A stretch of 59,731 nucleotides of DNA from Verrucomicrobiaceae bacterium. GTDB lineage: Bacteria; Verrucomicrobiota; Verrucomicrobiia; Verrucomicrobiales; Verrucomicrobiaceae. The translations under genes and the position numbers were made by a program. The stretch covers positions 1 to 59,731 of the forward strand of contig CANIBP010000041.1 in NCBI GenBank assembly GCA_947466075.1, written 5' to 3'. The notes beneath the pieces are model-generated. The model was not told the DNA's origin and did not search any database. It saw only the letters and a program-made list of their open reading frames with translations. Below are positions 54,304 to 59,731 of the stretch, in pieces (within the stretch, counting starts at the first letter, position 1; each line of letters begins with the position of its first letter).

Positions 54304-55254
54304 ATGAAAACCGACCGCCGCTTTTTCAAAGAACTCCGCTTCCGCCAGCTTCGCGCTCTGGTGGAACTCTCGCGACAGAAGACCTTCTCCGCCGTGGCTG
54401 CTGCGCTGAAAATGTCCGTCGTCTCCGCGTGGCGGCAGGTGCGGGCGCTGGAGGAGGAGTTCGGCGTGCAACTCGTGGACATGCAGGGCCAGCAGGTGGT
54501 GCTGACGGAGGACGGACGCCTGCTCGTGGAGATGGCGGAGCCAATGGTCGAGAGTTTCCTGTCGTTGCGCTCGGTCTTCGATGACCGGCAAGGCAAAGCC
54601 CCGCGCAAACTCACCGTCGCCGCGCCCGCTGGTGTGCTCAATGATGCCCTGCCCGACCCTGTGACGCGCTACCGCCGGGAGTTTCCCAACGTCGGCCTCC
54701 GTCTCATGGAACGCCCCTCGCGCGGAGCCTTGGATGCTCTTCTATCCGGGCAGGCTGACATCGCCATCATTGGCATGACCACCGGCGATACACTGCCGAC
54801 TTCACTGAGCCTGCACAGCCTTACACGCTACCCCATTCACCTGCTGTGCCCAGCGGATCACGTTTTAGCCACAGCGAAAAGGCTCACTGTAAAACAGATC
54901 GCCCAGCATCCGCTCGTGCTCAGCAGTGAGGACACCTCGGATCGCTCGCAGGTCGATCTCACCTTTGCCAATGCGGGCGTGCTCCATCAGCTCAACATCG
55001 CCATCAGCGCCTCGCGTGTGCCGATGATCACCAAGTATGTCGCTATGGGCTTCGGCGTCGCGCTGCTGGCACCCGGTGAGGTGAAACCGTTGGTGGCCAA
55101 GCGCGGACTGCCTCAGCTCATCTGGCGCGATGTGAGCGGGCTCTTCGGCCACGAGGATCTGGTGCTGCTGCAAAGACAGGGCCGCTTTGAGCTGCCGCAC
55201 GTGAAGGCGTTTCGCGAACTGGTAGAACGATCCTTCCAGGTCGTTGAGTCTTAG
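54304..55254 (+). CDS. LysR-family transcriptional regulator
   Basis: The 316-residue protein has an N-terminal winged HTH (FRQLRALVELSRQKTFSAVAAALKMS...ALEEEFGVQLVDM) and an effector domain (LTVAAPAGVLNDALPDPVTRYRREFPNVGLRLMERP, QADIAIIGMTTG, YVAMGFGVALLAPGEV). ATG 54304 was chosen because the HTH starts directly after it; an open frame extends 41 codons upstream through the gap. Its position predicts control of the esterase-TPR-DUF4838 run. Effector unknown, probably a small sugar acid or aromatic acid. Confidence 0.9.
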   Translation: MKTDRRFFKELRFRQLRALVELSRQKTFSAVAAALKMSVVSAWRQVRALEEEFGVQLVDMQGQQVVLTEDGRLLVEMAEPMVESFLSLRSVFDDRQGKAPRKLTVAAPAGVLNDALPDPVTRYRREFPNVGLRLMERPSRGALDALLSGQADIAIIGMTTGDTLPTSLSLHSLTRYPIHLLCPADHVLATAKRLTVKQIAQHPLVLSSEDTSDRSQVDLTFANAGVLHQLNIAISASRVPMITKYVAMGFGVALLAPGEVKPLVAKRGLPQLIWRDVSGLFGHEDLVLLQRQGRFELPHVKAFRELVERSFQVVES

Positions 55255-55325
55255 AGCGACCGTCTTCATCGCTTGTGTGCGGGCAAGATGCCCGCTCTAC
55301 CAGATTACGAGCCAGAGGCATCGTT

Positions 55326-56174
55326 CTACGCCACCCGCTTCAACGCTGCTGCAATTTCCCGCTCGATCACTGACAGCGGATTAAGCAACGCGAGGGGATC
55401 TTCCACTGGCGTCACTTCGTTCGTGATGGTGTCCCAGTTCACGGGGCCGAAGCGGCAGGGCTCGGGGTTGCCGGTGAGGATGTGCATCCCGGCGTCGTCT
55501 TTATCGAAGTGCCAGAACTCAAACGGGAAGTGGATGAAGCCATGCTTCTCCATCATGGCGGTGATGGCGAGCCGTGTAGTGACATGCTCGGCCGCAACGA
55601 AGGGCGAGCGCATGGGTGTGCACTCGCTCATTTCGAGATAGGGGTAACCACGCCAGACCTCGTTGCCGTCGTCGCGATGGAAGACCGAGATGTCGATGGC
55701 AGAGCCGGACATGTGTGCGCCGATCTTGGGCATATTCGCCGTGAGCACAATGGCACGACGGAACATCATCTCTGGTGTTGGAATCTCGCCACCGAGTTCC
55801 CACATCGTTTTCTTGAGCACGGTGTCGAACACCGATGGCTTGCGCACCAATTGCCGCTGCATGTCCAGTGATCGAAAGCAGTCCTCGATTTTCAAGATCC
55901 AGCCGCGCTCATTCATTTCGCGTCCGATGGTGACGACATCACGCACAAGGCTCTCACGCATGAAGTAAACGCGATCCAGTTCCCCCGCGATCTTGCTGGT
56001 CGAAAACAGCATATCCACATTCACAGCGGTGGCGGCGTCACGTAGCGAAGCAAACTTCTCGCCGCACTCGCTCACTGGAAAGGCGATGAGCTTCTCCACG
56101 ATGGCATAGCCCGCTTCCATCTGTTCGGTCCAATACGCACGGCGTGCGCCTTCGTTGTTGGTGGAGGTCATCAT
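55326..56174 (-). CDS. D-Ala-D-Ala dipeptidase-like protein (peptidase M15D, VanX type)
   Basis: The 282-residue cytoplasmic protein shows the M15 zinc signature: IGAHMSGSAIDI (His154, Asp161; HxxGxAxD) and FEFWH (Glu219, His222; ExWH). VanX-type enzymes hydrolyse D-Ala-D-Ala and relatives. No van ligase lies nearby, so it more likely recycles or trims peptidoglycan dipeptides. It lies 23 bases after the cytochrome gene. Start 56174 or the next codon 56171. Confidence 0.88.
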   Translation of the reverse strand: MMTSTNNEGARRAYWTEQMEAGYAIVEKLIAFPVSECGEKFASLRDAATAVNVDMLFSTSKIAGELDRVYFMRESLVRDVVTIGREMNERGWILKIEDCFRSLDMQRQLVRKPSVFDTVLKKTMWELGGEIPTPEMMFRRAIVLTANMPKIGAHMSGSAIDISVFHRDDGNEVWRGYPYLEMSECTPMRSPFVAAEHVTTRLAITAMMEKHGFIHFPFEFWHFDKDDAGMHILTGNPEPCRFGPVNWDTITNEVTPVEDPLALLNPLSVIEREIAAALKRVA

Positions 56175-56197
56175 TGTGGTTTCGGATTTGAAGTGGG

Positions 56198-59071
56198 CTA
56201 TTTGAGCGAATCGAGATACTCGAGCAGGTCAGCAGCTTCTTGAGCAGTGACGGTTTGTAGGAGGCCTTCGGGCATCATGGAGATGGGAACGGTGGTGGTT
56301 TTGGCGATTTGGGTGGTGGCGATTTTTTCGGTGAGCCCACCGGCCATTTTCAGGTTCAGTTCGGTGTCAGTGCTGGCGGCGATGAAGCCGGCCTTGCTGT
56401 CACCGGTCTTGAGTTCGATGGTGGTGAGTTGCCATTGAGGTTCGATGAGCTTCGATGGCGTGAGGATCTGCTCCAGCATCGCTGCGCGGTTCCATTTGGT
56501 GCCGATGTGGCTGAGGTCGGGGCCGAAGTCGATGCCGACTCCGTTGGCGCGATGGCAGGCGATGCAGATGCCTGCGAACGAGGTCTTGCCGCGTGTCGCA
56601 TCGCCTTTCATGGCAAGCAAAGTGGCGGGCTTGAAGTCGGGGCCGAGGACTTTGCGGCGTTGGGATTCGGGGAGGAATCGCTCGAAGAAATCGCGACGCA
56701 GTGGTTCGGTGAGGGCGCTGCCTTTGGCGATGGCTTGAGCGCGAATGTCGGCAGTGAGTTTGTCGTCAAGGATGGCGAGGAGCACGCTGAGTGCACCGCT
56801 GTTGGTGGTGAGGAGTGGGTCGAGTTTAGTGCTGTCGCCTGCTTGGAGTTGAGTGAGGGCTTGGTCTTCGGCTTTGCGCTGGGCGATGGTGGCGGCGGCG
56901 AGGTCGCGTGCCTTGTTGCCCATGCTGGCGATCCAGTCGCGCACGACGAGCAGGCCGCGATCATCGACAAGGTGGCTGCCGAGGTAAGGCATGTGCCCGC
57001 GACCGGCGGTGGCCATGCGATAAAGCAGCACACTGCGCGCCGGATCACCGCTGGCGATGACACGCGCATCTGGCAGGCCGAGATCGCCTTGCACGGGTTT
57101 GGTGTCGATGAGTTTGGCCTCTTTGAGCAAAGCCTCGATGTTCATGTAACTCGGCACGCCACCGCCGCTGTTGTAGCGATGACAGACGCTGCAATTCACA
57201 TGCAGGTAGCTGCGAGCGCGGACCTCCAAGCTGCCCTCGGAGCCATGCGGATCGGCGAATCGCGGCTCTGCGGGCGTGAGTCCGAGGCGGGTGAAAACAT
57301 CGAGCTGATCGCCTTGCTCACGCGGTGTGGCGCGGTCGAGTTGCAGCGCGCTGAAGCTCTGCGCAAAGCTGTTCATGAGCGTGTGGCAACGGGCGCATTC
57401 ACTGCGGCTGTAGAAACGCCAGCGCTGTTGCATTTCGCCGCCGGGTGCAGTCTTGTCCTTCACGGTGAAGGTAGTTTCGTCTCCTTGCTTCGGCACGAGT
57501 TCGGCGTCGGTTTGCTCGGCGTTCCAGCGATAGCTATAAGTGCCCCAGAGGCTGCCATCGAAGTGCAGGATCTGCGTTTCGATGCGGCGGCGTGTCGCGG
57601 AATTGCCGCGCTCCAGGTCGAGCGAGTAAGTCTTGGCCAGCACTGCTCCCGCCGGGAATTCCCAGCGGCCACGCAGCACCACGCCCTTGGATTCCTCGGC
57701 CACACTGACGCCCGATTGATCAGGAAAGGCGGCCCATCTCTGCGCGACTGCGTGATCCGCCCAGCGCGGGGCATTGATCTCATACGGCAGCACACCGGGC
57801 TGAGGTGATTGCTTGAGCGCATCGGTAAAGAGTCCGGTTTCGCTCAGCTTACGCGGAAAGTCGGAGTTCTTGCCGGAGCGCGGATTCTTTGCCAATCGCC
57901 ACAGGCCGCCACCGCTATGATCCACGATGATCAACTCGCCATCGTGGCCAATGCCGAAGCCTGCTGGCATGAGCGAGCTGCGTGCGAGTTCACGATGTTC
58001 GGTGACTTTGTCGCCCTCGGTGCGCAACGACCAAAAGGTGCCCATCTGCCAGTCGCCGTAAAGATACGCGCCCTTCAGCTCAGGCAGCTTTTCGCCGTGA
58101 TAAAACTCGCCGCCGGTGATGCTCGCCGCTTCTTCATGCGAATGCGCGATCAGCGGCGGTAGTATCGGAGAAGGGCCACGCAGGCGATCTGGCCGCACGT
58201 CTTGTTTGCTGCCCTCGGTGATGCTCCAGCCGTAGTTGCCACCGCGCTGGATGCGATAAATCATCTCCCACAACTCCCAGCCGACATCGCCCACGAACAG
58301 CTCGCCATTCTTCGGATTGAAACTCATGCGCCAAGGATTGCGCAGGCCGTAGGCCCACACTTCACCGCGCGCTTTCGGCACAGCGACGAAGGGATTGTCC
58401 TTCGGGATGCTGTAAGCGCGATCTGCCTCGGGATGATCGACATCAATGCGCAGCACGCTCGAAAGCAGGTCGCTGATGTCCTGCCCGGTGACGCTCGAAT
58501 CCGGCGGGTCCGGCTTGGTGCCATCGCCCGTGGAAATGTAGAGCATGCCATCGGGTCCAAAGCGCAGGTTGCCGCCATTGTGACCTCCGGCGCGCCAGGA
58601 GATGATGACCTTGGCACTGCTGAGATCGAGCCTAGGCGGATTCGTCTCCGTCACTCGGAAGCGGACGATCTGCGTGCCGTTCTCGCGATTGCCCGCACCC
58701 TTGAGATCGAAATTGGCCCATGTGAAGACGAAGCGATTCTCCGTGAAGCGCGGATGAAACGTGAGCGCATACGAGGACGTGATCTCCGGATCAAAGGCCG
58801 CGAGTTCGCCGAAGAGATCCGATTTCTCCACACTCGCACCCGGAACGAATGAAAGCATTCGCCCGCCTTCCTCCAGCACCACCAGTCTGTCACTGCCGGG
58901 CAATCGTGTGACATCGAGCGGATTCTTGAAAGTAAGCCCAGGGTAAAGACGCTCGACCACATAAGGCGGCGGCGGCTCCGGCGTGCCTTGGATGCGCGAG
59001 GTCGTCCACGGCACGCGCTCCTGCGCGAAGGCCGCGAGGCAAGTCAGGTGAAGGATGAGGAGGTAACGCAT
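56198..59071 (-). CDS. PQQ-type sugar-dehydrogenase propeller with three c-type hemes (PVC-type C-terminal heme domain)
   Basis: The 957-residue secreted protein has the signal peptide MRYLLILHLTCLAAFAQ. Residues ~30-430 are a glucose/sorbosone-dehydrogenase propeller (LDVTRLPGSDRLVVLEEGG, AGGHNGGNLRFGPDGMLYISTGDG, AYGLRNPWRMSFNP, GDVGWELWEMI). Three CxxCH hemes follow at ~559 (CARCH), ~627 (CSVCH) and ~836 (CIACH). The end RANGVGIDFGPDLSHIG...ISMMPEGLLQTVTAQEAADLLEYL is the PVC-type heme-binding domain. It would oxidise a released sugar and pass electrons to the respiratory chain. Start 59071 was preferred over an ATG 13 codons upstream, because the upstream start falls in an A/T-rich repeat. 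Confidence 0.9.
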   Translation of the reverse strand: MRYLLILHLTCLAAFAQERVPWTTSRIQGTPEPPPPYVVERLYPGLTFKNPLDVTRLPGSDRLVVLEEGGRMLSFVPGASVEKSDLFGELAAFDPEITSSYALTFHPRFTENRFVFTWANFDLKGAGNRENGTQIVRFRVTETNPPRLDLSSAKVIISWRAGGHNGGNLRFGPDGMLYISTGDGTKPDPPDSSVTGQDISDLLSSVLRIDVDHPEADRAYSIPKDNPFVAVPKARGEVWAYGLRNPWRMSFNPKNGELFVGDVGWELWEMIYRIQRGGNYGWSITEGSKQDVRPDRLRGPSPILPPLIAHSHEEAASITGGEFYHGEKLPELKGAYLYGDWQMGTFWSLRTEGDKVTEHRELARSSLMPAGFGIGHDGELIIVDHSGGGLWRLAKNPRSGKNSDFPRKLSETGLFTDALKQSPQPGVLPYEINAPRWADHAVAQRWAAFPDQSGVSVAEESKGVVLRGRWEFPAGAVLAKTYSLDLERGNSATRRRIETQILHFDGSLWGTYSYRWNAEQTDAELVPKQGDETTFTVKDKTAPGGEMQQRWRFYSRSECARCHTLMNSFAQSFSALQLDRATPREQGDQLDVFTRLGLTPAEPRFADPHGSEGSLEVRARSYLHVNCSVCHRYNSGGGVPSYMNIEALLKEAKLIDTKPVQGDLGLPDARVIASGDPARSVLLYRMATAGRGHMPYLGSHLVDDRGLLVVRDWIASMGNKARDLAAATIAQRKAEDQALTQLQAGDSTKLDPLLTTNSGALSVLLAILDDKLTADIRAQAIAKGSALTEPLRRDFFERFLPESQRRKVLGPDFKPATLLAMKGDATRGKTSFAGICIACHRANGVGIDFGPDLSHIGTKWNRAAMLEQILTPSKLIEPQWQLTTIELKTGDSKAGFIAASTDTELNLKMAGGLTEKIATTQIAKTTTVPISMMPEGLLQTVTAQEAADLLEYLDSLK

Positions 59072-59091
59072 GGGTGGCTTTGGTTTTGGAA

Positions 59092-59135
59092 GACAAAAAA
59101 TGAAATCCATTTTTCTGCCTGAAAATCTTTTTGCC
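59092..59135. repeat. Dispersed A/T-rich inverted repeat, copy C (degenerate)
   Basis: GACAAAAAATG, an ATTTTTCTGCC centre and an ATCTTTTTGCC end resemble the arms of copy A, with one insertion. The copy is in the leader of the cytochrome gene, 21 bases before its ATG. Homology is weaker than between copies A and B. Confidence 0.45.
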
Positions 59136-59158
59136 TTGTTTCAGGACTCCCCGTCCCG

Positions 59159-59731
59159 TCACTCCATCCAGCGGAGGCACGAGGCCATCGGCACCTCGAC
59201 GGGGTTTCCGTGGGGCGTGATGCTGCCGCTGGCGGAATCGATTTTGAATACGACGACGTTGTTGCCGGGCATGTTGGCACACAGCAGCCAGCGGCCATCG
59301 GGACTGATAAGGAGGTTTTGCGGGCCTTTGCCGCCGCTGGGCTCGATCGCAAGCAGCGTGAGCGTGCCGTCCTCGGCGATGCGGTAGCTGGCGAGGCTGT
59401 CGTGACCTCGATTGGTGCCGTAGAGGTGCTTGCCATCAGGCGTGATTTTCAAGTCGGCAGTGTAGCTCTTGCCGGTGAAATCTTTCGGCAGTGTGGCGAT
59501 GGTTTGCTTCTCCTTCAGCGTGCCGTCGGCGGCGTTCCAGTCGAAGACGGTGACGGTGTTGGCCAGTTCGCTGATGACATAGACGAGCTTGCCGCCGGGG
59601 TTAAACACCAGATGGCGCGGGCCACTGCCGGGCGCGAGCTTGGCAAAGGGTTGCGCGGCATTCGGCACGAGTTTCGCGGTGGCGGCGTCGAGCGCGTATA
59701 GCATGACTTTGTCGATGCCGAGATCGGCAGC
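59159..59731 (-). CDS. Lactonase-family seven-bladed propeller (partial, 5' end beyond window)
   Basis: The last 190 residues are present, open to the right edge. The repeats GPRHLVFNPGGKLVYVISELANTVTVFDW, ADLKITPDGKHLYGTNRGHDSLASYRI and GPQNLLISPDGRWLLCANMPGNNVVVFKID are typical of the 6-phosphogluconolactonase (Pgl, PF10282) family. It would hydrolyse a sugar lactone, which fits the adjacent sugar dehydrogenase that could form lactones. The stop lies 88 bases upstream of the cytochrome start, so they may be one operon. Confidence 0.87.
   Translation of the reverse strand, partial: AADLGIDKVMLYALDAATAKLVPNAAQPFAKLAPGSGPRHLVFNPGGKLVYVISELANTVTVFDWNAADGTLKEKQTIATLPKDFTGKSYTADLKITPDGKHLYGTNRGHDSLASYRIAEDGTLTLLAIEPSGGKGPQNLLISPDGRWLLCANMPGNNVVVFKIDSASGSITPHGNPVEVPMASCLRWME

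Noticed and set aside
55255..55325. Possible terminator between LysR and the dipeptidase gene
   Set aside because: No stem followed by a T-run was found in the 71-base convergent gap.

Overview
The window looks like chromosomal DNA of a Verrucomicrobiota-type bacterium, or less likely a Planctomycetota. The basis is high GC, long same-strand runs of secreted carbohydrate-active proteins, several DUF4838 proteins, DUF6807 and PcRGLX/YetA families, BNR-propeller sialidase-like enzymes, and a membrane-side cytochrome with the PVC-type C-terminal heme domain. No rRNA, tRNA, CRISPR array or insertion sequence was recognised. No gene-free gap exceeds about 300 bases; the longest is 17952-18224, which holds one small open frame.

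Layout. (1) Bases 1-1527 carry plus-strand genes typical of mobile or plasmid-like DNA, ending in a decapitated ATP-dependent DNA ligase. This collides tail to tail with a minus-strand propeller hydrolase that has also lost its end, so a junction (rearrangement or assembly chimera) lies near 1507-1527. (2) 1138-10075, minus strand: NAD-dependent epimerase, DapA-type aldolase, PcRGLX/YetA-like lyase, Tat-exported esterase and the truncated propeller, many overlapping by 4 bases, with a divergent AraC regulator at 10169. (3) 11029-22196: a CBM9-glycosidase fusion, two sister sialidase-like genes, a DUF4838 protein, a sterol-desaturase-type hydroxylase with a small membrane partner, and another sialidase. 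(4) 22216-28759: an apparent operon of sialidase-like protein, M20 amidohydrolase, esterase, HpcH/HpaI aldolase, MFS carrier and NanM-like kelch protein, faced by a GntR-LacI-type regulator at 28900. The same palindrome lies just before the regulator and inside the operon. (5) 29995-54200: a 24-kb minus-strand array of secreted proteins with five DUF4838 enzymes, two amidohydrolases, a sialidase, an FGE-fold protein, a frameshifted ceramidase-like gene, a TPR protein and a large esterase, with a divergent LysR regulator at 54304. (6) 55326-59731: a VanX-like dipeptidase, a three-heme sugar dehydrogenase/cytochrome and a partial lactonase.

Taken together the window reads as a glycan-scavenging region without SusC/SusD. 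Exported propellers, DUF4838 glycosidase-like proteins and esterases would trim a substituted, probably acidic, polysaccharide or glycoprotein. The MFS carrier, kelch isomerase-like protein and two aldolases would then take up and cleave keto-deoxy sugar acids. Substrates are inferred, not shown.

The most unusual structural features are six divergent DUF4838 genes in one window, a near-identical signal-peptide coding cassette in eight unrelated enzymes, dispersed A/T-rich inverted repeats that carry the start codon of two secreted-protein genes, a REP-like hairpin translated inside an aldolase, and two tiny genes stitched by 4-base overlaps into an operon.
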